This document shows, one piece after another, positions 1 through 11,343 of a stretch of DNA of 64,000 bases. Below the pieces are notes generated by a model. That model worked only from the letters and a program-made list of their open reading frames with translations. It did no database searches and had not been told where the DNA came from. Positions within the stretch are counted from its first letter, which is position 1. Every line of letters starts with the position of its first letter. The stretch is taken from NCBI GenBank assembly GCA_963804055.1, contig CAWDOU010000001.1, forward strand, positions 1,047,719 to 1,111,718. The letters run 5' to 3'. Both the position numbers and the translations under genes were made by a program. Source of the DNA: Bog-473 sp963804055. GTDB lineage: Bacteria; Actinomycetota; Acidimicrobiia; Acidimicrobiales; RAAP-2.

Positions 1-3
1 AGG

Positions 4-3000
4 ATGCAGATGCGCATGGAGGTTTTTTCGCGTGGTGGTCGAGGTCGTCTCCTGAAGGGGGGGCTGGCCGTGGCACTCGTCGCCGGCGTGGCCATCACGC
101 CACTCGCGGTCGCGCTCGTGTCGTCGCCGGCCGGAGCGTCGACGTCGAGCTACACGCCCGCAACTCCGCAGCTGGCGACGATCACCAGTCCCGCCGGCTG
201 CACCGGCTACGGCTGCGCCCCGTGGAACCTGTCCCAGGGAGACAGCGCGTCGGCGTCCTACCCCGAGTCGGACCTCGTCCCCTCCTACGTCCCCGGCGGC
301 CCGACGACGACGACCGGCGGCACGACCGAGCCCAACATCGCGGTCTACCCGTCGGCCAACAGCGCCACCGTCAACGTCTCCCCGTACTCCAGTGGCGTGG
401 TCGGGACGCCTGGGCCCCTGGACGACTACTGCGGGACCGGGAACCAGGCCGCCGAGTCGACGCCGTCGTCCACCCCCTCGCGTCAGCCCGCCGGGACGAC
501 GCTGCCCCTGGCGCCGGCCTACTTCCCCCACGTGGTCCCGAACTCCGACGGCAGCCTGACCGGCTACTTCGACTACCGCCCCAAGGACGCCGACGAGGCG
601 CTGGTCATCGCCAAGTCGACCGACGGCGGCCACAACTGGGTCTACGAGGGCGAAGCGCTCGAGCAGGACCCGGGCTACTGCCCGTCGGCGGACACCAACG
701 ACGACGGCGAGGGACACGCCAACGTCATCAGCGTCGGGGGCGTCTCCCGGCTCTACACCCTGGAGCGGGCCGCCGGTGACGCCACCGGCGTCGGCATGCT
801 GGTCCACACGTTGTCGAGCTCCGTCGGCAGCCCATCCTCCCCGTACGGGCTGCCCGGGTCGGAGAAGTCGGGCATCGACCCCGACTCGTTCGTCCCCAGC
901 GGCACGGCCACCGTGACGGTGAGCCACGGCACCAGCTCGACCATCACGGTGCAGTCCACGGGCAGCGCCAACTCGCCGGAGCAGCTGATCGCCGGCGGCT
1001 TCGTCGACCTGACGCAGACCCCGGTCCCGACCGCGAGCTCGGTCATCACCTGCACGGGCGCCACGGCCACCACGCTGACGACGTGCACGACGCCGTCGGG
1101 AAGCACCGTCAACGTGGCGGCCGGCGACCTGATCGAACAGGTCATCGGGTACGTGAGCGGCGCCACCAGCGTCTCCCCCGGCCCGAACAACTCCATCGGG
1201 ACCAGCGGCGCAACCATCACCGTGGCCACCACCGCGACCGGGTCCACCAAGGGCTTCACCAACGCGCTGACGGGGACGACCTACAACAACAACGCGCCGA
1301 ACAGGGCCTACATCGACGGCGTGGCGGTCTACTGCGACCAGGCCAACGCCAACCCGACGAACAAGATGGAGGACTGCACCACGGGGCCCGCCGGGAGCGC
1401 CCTGAGTGCCGCGAACGGGGACCCGATCACCTCGGACCCGATCATCCCGAGCACCGCGACCGTGACGAGCGGACTGGTGGCGCCGGACGGGATCGTGGGC
1501 ACGCTGCCGAGCTACCCCGGCGCGCCGGCCGGCTCCACGGTCGTCATGTACACCGAGAAGGAACTGGCCTACTACGTGGCCGGGACGACCACGAACAGTT
1601 CCTCCACGACCTTCGGCTCGGGCAGCTTCACGCTGACCTTCACCCCGTCGCCCTACGAGTCGGCCGACATGCCGGCCACGATCTCGCCGGCGAGCCCGGT
1701 CACGGTCGAGATGGGAGACAACACCACCGGGTCGACCTTCGTGCCGGTGACGTGCACCGGGTCGACCACGGGGTCGACAGACACGCTCACCGGGTGCACC
1801 GTGCCGACGGCCGACCAGGCGGACAAGTACGCATCCACCAGCCTCATCGGCGCCCCGGGTGCCGCACTGGTGCCCCCGTCCACCCTGGGACTCACGGGGG
1901 AGGGCAGCACCAGCGCGGCCAAGCTCTTCAAGAACAACGAGGACCTCACGGTGCTGCGGGTGGCCTACACGACCGACGGGGTGGACTTCAGCACGACGGG
2001 ACTGGCCAACGGCGGCGTCATCAGCGGCGGCAACAACTGCGGCACCAGCGACCCGGCGATCTGCTCGTCGACCAGCAGCTACGACGACATCAACAACCCC
2101 GCGGAGACCGTCAGCCCCTCCAACCTGAACACGTACGCCGCCAACGACAGTGCCAACGGCACGGCCGGGAGCGCCGGCGGGACGGACCTCGGCGGCACGG
2201 CCGACCTCGACGAAATGCGCTGGGTCGGGTCCGCCGGCTCCATCGTCGTCAACCCGGATGGTTCCTACGGCCTGTTCCTGTCCGGCGCCTGGGCGGCCGA
2301 CGGGGACAGCGACTCGTTCAACCAGATCTTCTACGCGCAGTCGACCGACGGTGAGAACTGGTCGGTGCCGACGCCGGTCGTGAGCACCGACTATTCCTTC
2401 TCAGCGTCGTCCTACCAGGACGCGCACCCGACCACCGCCCTCGGCATCAGCGCCTACTACGAGGGGCGCGCCTATGGCGCCAGCGTGGTGCAGAACCCCG
2501 ACGGCAGCTTGACGATGCTGTTCGCCGGCTACCGGCTTCCCAAGACGGTCGCCGATGCGGGGACGACTTCCGTAGGCACAGGGAGCTCGCCCTGGACGAT
2601 CGGGTCCACCGACCCCGCCCTGTACCGGAACATCCTGGTGACGACGCTGTCGTCGGCGACGACCCCGGCCGTCGCCACCACTTCCACGCTGACGACGCCC
2701 CCGACCTCGCCCGCCGTCGTGGGCCAGTCCGAGACCGTCTCCGCCACGGTGGCGCCGGTCGCACCCGGCACCGGGACGCCCACCGGGTCGGTCGCGTTCT
2801 CCGACGGCGGCGCCTCGCCGTTGTGCACGGGCACGCTCGACGATTCGACGCCCGACACGGCCAGCTGCACCTACACCTACAGCGGGCCGCAGTCGTCGCC
2901 CGACAACGTGACGGCGGACTACGTGGGCGACTCGAACTACGCCGTGTCGACCTCGCCGGCCGCACCGGTCACGGTGAACCAGGACGCCACCACGACGTCG

Positions 3001-6000
3001 ACACCGTCAGCGAGCAACGGCGGGAGCCCGGCCGACCCGGCAGTCGTCGGTGAGCCCGTGACGCTGTCCTCCTCCGTCACCGTGAACGCGCCGGGATCAG
3101 GCAGTCCGACGGGCTCCGTGTCGTTCTCCGACGGTGGCTCGGCGCCACTGTGCGCGGCGACGCTGGACGCGCCGACCGGCTTCGCGTCGTGCACCTACAC
3201 GCCGACGACCTCGACGCCGGGTGACGAGATCACCGCAACCTACGGCGGCGACACGAACGACGCGTCGTCGACATCGGCCGCCGCGCTCGACGAGGTGGTC
3301 GACGCCGCGTCGACGTCGACGGCCCTGACCATCACGCCGACGGCACCGATCGTGGGGCAGACCGTCACGCTGTCCGCGACGGTGACGCCGGACGCACCGG
3401 GTGCAGGGAACCCGACCGGGACCGTGTCCTTCGACGGGAGCGGTGCGACCCCGCTCTGCTCGGCCGTCCTGGCCGGGAGCCCGGCGACGGCGTCGTGCAC
3501 GACGACCTACACGAGCGTGACGAGCGACACCATCACCGCCACCTATCCCGGCGACGGGAACTTCGTCGGGTCCAGCGCCAGCAGCACCGTGTCCGTCGAC
3601 CAGGCGATGACGTCGACGGCGGTGGTGCCCAGCGACCCGGCTCCCGTGGTCGGCGAGCCCGTCACCTACACGGCCACGGTGACCGTGACGCCACCGGGAT
3701 CGGGCACGCCGACCGGGACCGTCACCTTCACCGGGGACGGGGATGCGACGGTGTGCGCCAGCGTGCCGGTGAGCCCGTCGGGGACGGCCACCTGTCAGCA
3801 GACGTACACGACGACGGGCGCGGACGACATCGGTGCCGCCTATTCGGGGGACACCAATTTCCGCGCTGTCGAGCTCTTCCACCTCGGTCACCGTGGGGCA
3901 GGACGCCACGACCACCACCGTGACGGCGAGCCCGAGCCCGGCCGTGGTCGGCGAGCCGGTCACCGTGTCGGCCACGGTGGCCGTCGTGGCCCCGGGGGCG
4001 GGCACCCCGGGGGGGACGGTGTCGTTCGCCGACGGCGGCGGGAGCTGCAGCGGAACCCTGAGCTCGTCTGCCCCCTTCGTGGCCAGCTGCACGACGACCT
4101 ACTCCTCGCCGGTGTCGGGTGACACGGTGACGGGTACCTACAGCGGTGACGGCAACGACGCCTCGTCATCGGGGACGACGGCGGAGACGGTGAACCAGGA
4201 TGCCACCACCACGACGCTGACGTCGAGCCCGACCTCACCCGTCGTGGGCCAGCAGGTGACGTACACCGCCACCGTGGGCGTGTCGTCGCCGGGAGCAGGC
4301 GCGCCCGGCGGGACCGTGGTCTTCTCCGGCGACGGCCCGACCACCTACTGCACCGCCACGCTGAACAACGCCAGCCCGCCCACCGCCACCTGCGCCAGGA
4401 CCTATGCCGGCACCGGGAGCGACTCCGTCTCCGCCGCCTACGGCGGGGACACGGACGACCAGGGCTCCGTCGGGACCGAGGCGGTCTCCATCGGGCAGGA
4501 TGCCACCACCACGACCGCGGTCTCCGTCAGCCCGACCTCGCCGGTGGTGGGCCAGACGGTCACGCTGCGCGCGACGGTGGCGGCGACCGCGCCGGGTGCC
4601 GGCACGCCGAGCGGCGCGGTGGCCTTCTCCGGCGACGGCGCCAGCTGTTCGGGAACGCTCTCCGGGGGGAGCACGGACACGGCCAGCTGCACGACCAGCT
4701 TCCCGGGCGCGACCTCGGGTTCGCTCACGGCGACCTATGGCGGCGACACCGATGACGTCGGTTCGTCCGGCACGACGACGGTGGCGGTCGGGCCGGCCGA
4801 CACGACGACGGCCGTCACGTCCGACCCGCCCTCCCCGGTGGCCGGGCAGAGCATCACGCTCACCGCCACCGTGGCGGCCAAGGCGCCCGGCGCGGGCGTC
4901 CCGACGGGGACGGTGACCTTCAGCGGAGCCGGCGGGCCACTGTGCTCCGGCGGGCTCGTCGAGGGTTCCGCCGACACGGCCAGCTGCAGCACCACCTTCA
5001 CCGGAGGGTCGTCCGGGACGATCACGGGCACCTATGGCGGCGACGCCGACTTCAACGGGTCGAGCGGTTCCGTGAACCTCTCCGTCGGCAAGGGCGCCAG
5101 CGCCACGACCGTGACCTCGTCGGCCGATCCGGGCGTGACGGGGCAGTCGCTGACCTTCACGGCGACCGTCGGCGCCGTTGCGCCCGCCACCGGCACCCCG
5201 GCGGGAACGGTGACGTTCGCCTTCAGCGACCCGGTGCCGACCAAGGGGCCGGGCCATCTCGCCACGCCGAGCTGCGGGAACGGCGGGAGCGCGGCCGACA
5301 CCGTGACCCTGAGCGGCGGCAGCGCGGTCTGCACCATCGGGGGGCTTCTCGTCGAGCAGTCCCCGCTGACCGTCACCGCGTCCTACTCGGGGTCCACCGG
5401 CTTCGACTCGTCGGCGTCGTCGACCTTCACCGAGACCGTCGGCAAGGCGCCGTCCACGGTGACCATCACACCGAAGCTCAATCCGACCGTGACCGCCAAG
5501 ACGGCGAGCTTCTCGGCCATCGTGGCCGCGGCGGCACCCGGCGCCGGCGATCCCACGGGCACGGCCACATGGACCATCACGAGCGCCGGGGGCACTGTCG
5601 TCCCGTGCAAGACCTCCAACACCACCGTGAACAAGAAGACCGGGAAGACCACCTGCGTCGTCGGGCCGCAGGAGCTCTCCGCCGCCAGCGGCCCCTACAC
5701 GGTCAGCGTGGCCTACCCGGGCGACACCAACTTCGACGCCTCTACGGGGACCTTCACGCAGGACGTCTCGCAGACGGGGTCCAAGGTCAAGGTCACGGTG
5801 AGCCCCCCGGCATCCTCGGGCAGCCCCGCCACCATCACGGCGACGGTGACGGGGACGCCGGCCAGCGCGGGAACCCCGACCGGCACGGTGACGTTCGCCA
5901 TCACGTCGATCTCGGGATCGCCGGTCTCGTGCGACACGGGCAACACGGCGACCCTCGCCTCCGGCAGTGCCACCTGCACGGTCACCTCGGCGCTGGTGCT

Positions 6001-6097
6001 CGCCGGATCGCCGTATTCGGTCGTCGCCACCTACGGCGGTGACGGCAACTTCACGACCAGTGCGTCCAGCCCGAGGCCCGTCCACGTCCCCCGGTAA
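4..6097 (+). CDS. Secreted multi-domain Ig-like repeat protein, frameshifted
   Basis: Probable secreted or surface protein. The N-terminus (first ~45 residues) is a signal peptide: basic residues, a long hydrophobic stretch, then SSPAGAS. Residues ~150-880 contain sialidase/BNR-like pieces such as STDGGHNWVYEGE and STDGENWSVPTP. From residue ~890 eleven bacterial Ig-like domains follow, each with a PVVGQ-VT-ATV-PGAG-P-G-V-F core and a Y-GD-N/D end. The first frame is open to 4122, but after GDTNF (about 3864) the repeat pattern continues in the frame open from 3833 to 6097, so one base is extra here. Possible ATGs lie at 4, 10 and 16, at the very window edge. No LPXTG motif or C-terminal membrane anchor is seen. 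Adhesion or glycan binding is a guess from architecture only. Confidence 0.8.
2671..6085 (+). repeat. Array of eleven Ig-like domain repeats (coding)
   Basis: Eleven degenerate tandem units of about 85-105 codons encode the Ig-like domains. Short stretches are nearly identical at the DNA level, for example the linker coding for QDATTTT, which recurs near 3900, 4197 and 4497. The last three units are the most diverged. Such arrays are prone to recombination and to misassembly. Confidence 0.8.
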
Positions 6098-6106
6098 CGG
6101 GGGCGG

Positions 6107-7688
6107 CTAGGACGACCGGGTCGCCCCGCCGGCGCCCCGCCGGCGGCGGAAGACCACCGTCAGCACGACGCCGAGGACGACGAGGCCGCCGCCGATGGCA
6201 GCCGCCAGGATCCACGGGTCGGTGCCGCCCGCGAGCGCGGTGCGGGCCGTCGTGGTCGTCGTCGGGTGCGTGGTCGTGGTGGACGTGCCTGCGGTGGCTG
6301 CGGCCGACGGTGCCGAGAAGGCCACCACGCGGTCCGCCGAGGGCGCCAGGAGGAGGCCGGCGCCGACCGACGGGGTGGGGAAGTGGTTGGCCGGGGCACC
6401 GATGTCCGCCTGCGCGCTGACGGCGCCCGAGGAAGGGTTGAGTCCGTAGAGGGTGCCGTTCGAGCCGATGGTCCAGACGAGGCCCCCGGCCACAATGGGC
6501 GGTCCGCCGCCGACCGAGGAGCTCCAGAGCGAGCGGAGCCCGGCGGGTGAGCTCGAGACCTGGAGTGCGACCGGCCCGTCCTGGCAGGGCAGGTAGACGG
6601 TGGCGCCCTCGAACGCCAGGCCGCCGTCGATGTCGGTCCCGCAGGCGTCCGCCAGCGCCGCCTCCTGGCCACCGATGCCGCCCAGGCTCGACCCGTTCAA
6701 CAGGTAGGCGGTGCGCGACTTGGAGCCGGCGACCACGTGGCCGTCGGGAAGCAGCGCCACACCGGTCGAGAAGTCGAGGTCTCGCGCGTTGTCGGACGGC
6801 CACGAGGACGGCGCGAAGAACTGCTCCAGGCTGAGCGACGGCGAGAGCTCGAGCACCGAGTCGCTGTCGTCGTAGGCGTGGCCGGCGGAGGTGACCGACC
6901 CGTTGCCCGCGGTGACCCAGATGTTGCCGCTGGAGTCGATCGCCGGCGCAGCGCCACCCATCCAGACCGCGCCCTGGGACTCGCCCGGCACCCGAGTCGA
7001 CGTCGAAGGTGGCAGGCGTGCCGCCGGCCTCGGGCACCGACATGACCCAGCCGTGGTACGTCGAGCAGTCGCCGTAATTGCCGCCGTAGCCGAAGACGAC
7101 GCGGCCGGCGTCGAGCGTGAGCCCGGTGCGCTGGAGGATGGCCGACGGAGTGGAGCCCGCCGGGTCGACGTTCTGGTCCAGCTCCACCTTGCCGGTCGCT
7201 GCACTGAGCCCGACGAGCTGATGCGCTGGACGGCCGTTGCTGAGCTCGTCGGCCACCACGAAGAGCTCGCCGCTCTGGGCGTCGAGCACGGGCGTGCCGG
7301 TGATCCCGACCGTCGGCGTGATGTCGCCACAGGGGAGCGAGGACGCCGGGACGGGCGCGGCCAGGTGTGACGACCAGGCGATGGCGCCGCTGGCTGCCGA
7401 GAGGGCGTAGACGGTGTCGTTCTCGGTCGCCACGAAGACCAGCCCGCCGGACACCAGGGGCTCGCCGTACAGCGAGCCGTCGAGGGCCGGGGAGGTCCAG
7501 GCCGGCGAGGACACGTCGACGGAGGTGACCGAGGGCGCCACCCCGCTGCCGGCGCCGTCGCCGTGGTAGACGGTCCAGGCGGGGGCGGCTGCCCCCACGG
7601 TCGCGGACGTGGCCGGGCCGGCCGGGCCCGACGCCGATTGCGACGCCGAAGCACCCTGGGCGAGCGCCAAGGGGAGGAAGAGGGACAC
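6107..7688 (-). CDS. Membrane-anchored PQQ-like beta-propeller protein, frameshifted
   Basis: Extracytoplasmic propeller held by a C-terminal membrane segment. Repeated motifs of the PQQ/outer-membrane-assembly propeller type are clear: DGSLYGEPLVSGGLVFVAT, ENDTVYALSAASGAIAW, GTPVLDAQSGELFVVAD and SNGTLYGLNPSSGAV. A Thr-rich linker precedes a membrane helix (WILAAAIGGGLVVLGVVLTV) and a basic tail. The N-terminal half (to TFDVDSGAG) and the C-terminal half (from ESQGAVWMGG) are in different frames, with the switch at about 6985-6995, one base in excess. The start is uncertain: GTG 7688 gives a short signal sequence, and arginines just upstream would fit a longer one. It lies 56 bp after the permease gene and may end that operon. 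Sugar sensing is possible but not shown. Confidence 0.7.
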
Positions 7689-7744
7689 GACGATGCCGCG
7701 CCGGGCCCACCGGGTGCGAAGGGCGCGCCCCGGGCGGTCGTGGC

Positions 7745-9085
7745 TCAGGCCTCGCCTGATCGGCCCCTCCGGCGCAGTGTCGAGTCGACGGCGACGGCGA
7801 CGAGCAGGACGGCTGCCGTCGCGATGTCGGTCCCCGCCGTGCTGATGTTCAGCAGCGCCAGCCCGTTGGTGAGGGTGGCGATGACCAGGCCTCCCAGGAG
7901 CGGGTGGATCGGCTTTCCGTGTCCGCCGAACAGGCTGGCCCCGCCGATGACCGCGGCGGCCACGGCGTAGAGGACGTAGGTGCCCCCGTCGAACCCGACG
8001 GAGAGCGAGCCCAGGCGGGAGGCGTAGACCACTGCGGCCAGCCCGGCGGTGAAGCTGCAGAGGGCGAAGGCGACGGTACGGATCCGCGCCACCTTGATGC
8101 CGGCTCGACGTGCGGCTTCCGGGCTGGCGCCGATCGCGTAGATGTAGCGGCCCAACCGCGTGCGGGCCAGGAGGAACGACTGGGCGAACAGGATCACCAC
8201 GATGACGGGGATCACCCACGGGACGCCCTCGACGACGACGAGCTGGCCCCGGTTCAGGTTGCACACGTAGACCAGCACGACGCCGGCCAGTCCTGCTGCG
8301 CCGACGGTGAGCAGCGTGATGCTGAGGGGGGGCACGCTGAGCCCCTGGGAGCGTCGCCTGGCCGCGTTGAAGAGCGAGACTGCGGCGAACAGGCCGACGA
8401 CGACGACCAGCGTGATCCAGCCGGCCACCGGCGTCATGTTGCCGCTCACGAGGTCGTCGATGACCCCGTTCGAAATGGAGATGACCCCCCCCACGGCGCC
8501 CTTGTCCACGTCGAACACGTAGATCAGGACCCCTTGCCAGCCCAGGAGCCCGGCCAGCGTCACGACGAAGGAGGGGATCTTGAGGCGGGTGATCACCGTG
8601 CCCTGGAAGGCCCCGATAACGGCGCAGGCCGCCATGCCGACGAGGAGCGCGGCCCACCACGGCCAGTTCTGTGGTGATCCCATGAGGGCGAGCGCGATGG
8701 CGGCTCCCACCGCGCCCACGAAGCCGACCGAAAGGTCGATTTCGCTCAGAATCAGCGCATACAGCTCGGCCATGCCGAGCAGCACGATGAAGGCCGCCTG
8801 GACGAAGAGGTTGACGATGTTGGTGGCCGTCAGGAAGGAGCTCGACTGCGACTCGAAGAAGACGCAGATGACGATGAGGCCGATGATGATCGGCAGCGCG
8901 CCGCTCTCGCCGCTCCGGATGCGCCGCCACCATGCGTGCAGATAGTCACCGATGGACTCGGCGAAGACGTCGGGCGCCAGAACCGTGAGGTCCTCGGGAG
9001 CGATGGCGCTGCTCGGGGCGGCACCGTCCGCCGATCCGGGCGGGGTGTCCTTCGGGGTGGCCGGTTCGTCGATGGTTTCGGTCAT
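7745..9085 (-). CDS. xylH: Sugar ABC transporter permease, XylH/RbsC type
   Basis: Inner-membrane permease of a carbohydrate-uptake (CUT2) ABC transporter. After a ~50-residue hydrophilic cytoplasmic N-terminus there are about ten hydrophobic segments. The family signatures are visible: LSEIDLSVGFVGAVGAA near residue 110, RLKIPSFVVTLAG, GRYIYAIGASPEAARRAGIKV (the loop that contacts the ATPase) and the C-terminal SLFGGHGKP-LLGGLVIATLTNGLALL. Its 446 residues are a little longer than RbsC and similar to XylH-like permeases. It lies 7 bp after the ATPase gene in the same operon. The XylF-like binding protein suggests xylose or another pentose, but the exact substrate cannot be read from the sequence. 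Confidence 0.9.
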   Translation of the reverse strand: MTETIDEPATPKDTPPGSADGAAPSSAIAPEDLTVLAPDVFAESIGDYLHAWWRRIRSGESGALPIIIGLIVICVFFESQSSSFLTATNIVNLFVQAAFIVLLGMAELYALILSEIDLSVGFVGAVGAAIALALMGSPQNWPWWAALLVGMAACAVIGAFQGTVITRLKIPSFVVTLAGLLGWQGVLIYVFDVDKGAVGGVISISNGVIDDLVSGNMTPVAGWITLVVVVGLFAAVSLFNAARRRSQGLSVPPLSITLLTVGAAGLAGVVLVYVCNLNRGQLVVVEGVPWVIPVIVVILFAQSFLLARTRLGRYIYAIGASPEAARRAGIKVARIRTVAFALCSFTAGLAAVVYASRLGSLSVGFDGGTYVLYAVAAAVIGGASLFGGHGKPIHPLLGGLVIATLTNGLALLNISTAGTDIATAAVLLVAVAVDSTLRRRGRSGEA

Positions 9086-9092
9086 TGTGCGC

Positions 9093-9848
9093 TCACCCGG
9101 CGACCCGGGCCGATTGGCCCGTCGTCATGTAGTCGACGACGACCTGCCGGTCGAACTCTTCGGCAGGGCCCTGCACCACCATCTGCCCGAGGTAGAGGAC
9201 CGCGATCTCGTCGGCGACCTCGAAGACGTCGTTCAGGTTGTGAGAGATGAGGACGACCGCCGTCCCGTTGTCCGACAGCCGCTTGATGAGGTCGAGCACC
9301 TGCCGGGTCTGCGCCACTCCGAGGGCGGCCGTGGGCTCGTCCATGATCACGAGCTTGGCCTCCTGCATGACCGCCTTGGCCACGGCGACGGACTGGCGCT
9401 GGCCGCCCGACAGTGAGGCCACGGGCTGGCGGATGGAACGGACCGTCGTCACGTGGAGGTCGGACAGGGTCTTGCGGGCCGCCAGCTCCATGGCCGACTC
9501 GTCGAGCAGGCCCAGTCGCAAGATCTCGTGGCCGAGGAACATGTTCTGCACGATGTCCAGGTTGTCGCAGAGCGCCAGGTCCTGGTAGATGGTCGTGATC
9601 CCGAGCGCCTCGGCGTCATTGGGGCTGTGGATGTGGACCGGCTTGCCTTCCCAGATGACCTGGCCCTCGGTGGGCTGCCACAGGCCCGAGATGGTCTTGA
9701 TGGTGACCGACTTGCCTGCGCCGTTGTCACCGGCGAGGGCGGTGACCTTTCCCGACTGGACGGTGAGGTTGACGCCACTCAGAGCCCTGACGGCACCGAA
9801 CACCTTGCTCACGCCCCGGAGCTCCAGCAGCGGTGCGCCCTCGGTCAT
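9093..9848 (-). CDS. Sugar ABC transporter ATP-binding protein (single domain)
   Basis: Cytoplasmic ATPase energising the sugar permease. Walker A GDNGAGKS (residues 40-47), signature LSGGQ (146-150) and Walker B KLVIMDEP (165-172) are intact, with a downstream switch histidine in LISHN. At 251 residues it carries one nucleotide-binding domain, whereas XylG and RbsA usually carry two in ~500 residues, so it should act as a homodimer. It is placed between the binding-protein and permease genes, 7 bp before the latter. A strong hairpin separates it from the binding-protein gene. Confidence 0.92.
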   Translation of the reverse strand: MTEGAPLLELRGVSKVFGAVRALSGVNLTVQSGKVTALAGDNGAGKSVTIKTISGLWQPTEGQVIWEGKPVHIHSPNDAEALGITTIYQDLALCDNLDIVQNMFLGHEILRLGLLDESAMELAARKTLSDLHVTTVRSIRQPVASLSGGQRQSVAVAKAVMQEAKLVIMDEPTAALGVAQTRQVLDLIKRLSDNGTAVVLISHNLNDVFEVADEIAVLYLGQMVVQGPAEEFDRQVVVDYMTTGQSARVAG

Positions 9849-9900
9849 CGTTGGTTGCCCCCTGTGCGACGCGGAAACGAATCATCATGACCGCTCCCAG

Positions 9901-9937
9901 TGGCCGACCCCCGCCCGAATGGGACAGGGGTCGGCCA
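9901..9937 (-). terminator. Intercistronic hairpin between binding-protein and ATPase genes
   Basis: A perfect 11-bp inverted repeat (TGGCCGACCCC / GGGGTCGGCCA) encloses 15 nt, in which a further CCC/GGG pair can form. No T-run follows on the minus strand. It lies between the binding-protein stop (9995) and the ATPase start (9848), a common place for a partial terminator or RNA-stabilising hairpin that leaves the binding-protein message in excess. Confidence 0.6.
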
Positions 9938-9994
9938 GGAAGCATGTCTGTGGTGAGGACACTACCCATTTGGGCACCATCCATCCGGTGATCG

Positions 9995-11191
9995 TTACGA
10001 CGTGATGCCCGCCGCCTTGCAGGCACTTGCGTACGAGCCGGCGCAGAGCTGCGAGGCAGGCACGAAGTTGTCCTTGATGATGGTGGCGTTCATGTTCGAG
10101 GTGGTGACCCACTCGGGCTTCTCGAGGACGGACGGGACGCTGACGCTGGACGTCGTGTCCTCGGTCTTGCCGTTGACCAGCGAGGCCGGTGGCGTCTTCC
10201 CGGCCCGCAGGTACAGGGCCAGGGCGACCGCCGCCTGAGCCTCCAGGTAGATCGGCTTGTAGACCGTCCCACACTGGTAGCCCGAGAGGATGTTCTGCAG
10301 CCCGGTCAAGGTCGCGTCCTGGCCGGTGGTCGGGAAGGTCTTGGGCTTGACGTGCTGCGACTGCAGGTACGTGATGATCGGGGCACCGGTCTCGTCGTTG
10401 GGGATGAGCGCCGCGTTCACGTTCGGGTGCGCCGTGTAGACGGCCTGGAACTCGGTCTCAGCCGTCGGGCCGTCCCATGTGCCGGCCGTGTGCGCCACGA
10501 CGACCCACTTCTTGGACGTGAAGTACGGGTTGATCACCGAGTCGTAGCCCTGGGCGAACAGCGTGGCGTTGTTGTCGGTCACGGCGCCGTGCATGACGAC
10601 CACCTGTGGCTTCTTGACGTGCCACGCCGAGACGCAGCTGACCAGGCCCTCGCCCATGACCTTGCCGACCGTCACGTTGTTGAAGCTGACGTAGTAGGCC
10701 CGGCTGCCGCCCAGCGTGAGGCGGTCGTAGTCGATGACCTTGACGCCGTGCGACTTGGCATAGCTCTCGATCTGCGCGCCGACGCCCGAGTCGAGCGGGT
10801 CGACCAGCAGCACGGTGGCCCCGTTCGAGATGTCGGTCTGGGCATCGGTCAACTGGGTCGCGTCACTGCCGAGGGCGTTCTGCACCACGTACTGCGACGA
10901 GCTCAGCCCTGCGGTGGAGAGCGCCTTGGTGATGTCGGGCTGGTCGAACTCGACGTAGCGCGTCGAGCTCACCGTGTCCGGGAGGATCGCCGCCACCTTG
11001 CCCTTGCCGGCCTTGGCCAGCGACTGGAACTCCTTCATGAAGGTGAAGGTGTTGGTGAAGGAACTGGTCGACACGTTGGATGGCGTCGAGGTGCGGATGG
11101 AAGCCGAAGCTCCTCCACCCCCGATACCGACCAGCGTCGCCGACATCGCGAGGGAGAGCCCCCCGAGCATGCCTGCCCTGCTGAAACGCAC
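9995..11191 (-). CDS. xylF: Periplasmic-type sugar-binding protein, XylF-like
   Basis: Extracytoplasmic solute-binding protein of the sugar ABC transporter, periplasmic-binding-protein type 1 fold. The signature IDYDRLTLGGSRAYYVSFNN followed by VGKVMGEGL is that of D-xylose-binding proteins. Also present are LLVDPLDSGVGAQIESYAKSHGVKVI and a late DATLTGLQNILSGYQCGTVYK, both typical of the family. The GTG at 11191 is chosen because AAAGGAGT sits four bases upstream and the resulting N-terminus (RFSRAGMLGGLSLAMSATL) is a signal peptide; an upstream ATG at 11251 would give an unlikely 20-residue extension. No lipobox cysteine is seen. The upstream gap (11192-11343) has an AT-rich patch and may hold a promoter. 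Confidence 0.88.
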   Translation of the reverse strand: MRFSRAGMLGGLSLAMSATLVGIGGGGASASIRTSTPSNVSTSSFTNTFTFMKEFQSLAKAGKGKVAAILPDTVSSTRYVEFDQPDITKALSTAGLSSSQYVVQNALGSDATQLTDAQTDISNGATVLLVDPLDSGVGAQIESYAKSHGVKVIDYDRLTLGGSRAYYVSFNNVTVGKVMGEGLVSCVSAWHVKKPQVVVMHGAVTDNNATLFAQGYDSVINPYFTSKKWVVVAHTAGTWDGPTAETEFQAVYTAHPNVNAALIPNDETGAPIITYLQSQHVKPKTFPTTGQDATLTGLQNILSGYQCGTVYKPIYLEAQAAVALALYLRAGKTPPASLVNGKTEDTTSSVSVPSVLEKPEWVTTSNMNATIIKDNFVPASQLCAGSYASACKAAGITS

Positions 11192-11343
11192 ATTGACTCC
11201 TTTTGTCTTGGGCCCCCCGGTCAAGTGGGTCCTCTTCGCCGAGGCCTCCACCCGTTGGTGGTGGTCTCATTGCAGTTTTGTTGCGACATGAAGAACTTAA
11301 TAGAGAGAAAGGTCCTTTGCTTGGCACAAGCTGAGTGGCGCGC

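Noticed and set aside
3855..3880. Programmed ribosomal frameshift in the Ig-repeat gene
   Set aside because: No slippery sequence, stop codon context or downstream structure typical of programmed shifting is evident, and three other genes show the same one-base excess.
4235..6085. 616-residue antisense frame opposite the Ig-repeat gene
   Set aside because: Compositionally biased (Arg/Gly/Ala) mirror of the repeat array with no recognisable motif.
2671..6085. CRISPR-like array suggested by regularly spaced repeats
   Set aside because: The repeats are coding, degenerate and about 300 bp long, and they translate into Ig-like domains; no short identical repeats with unique spacers are present.
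11192..11343. Well-defined -35/-10 promoter for the sugar-binding-protein gene
   Set aside because: The gap contains an AT-rich patch with TTGTGC and TATTAA, but their spacing is about 21 bp, too long for a confident promoter call.
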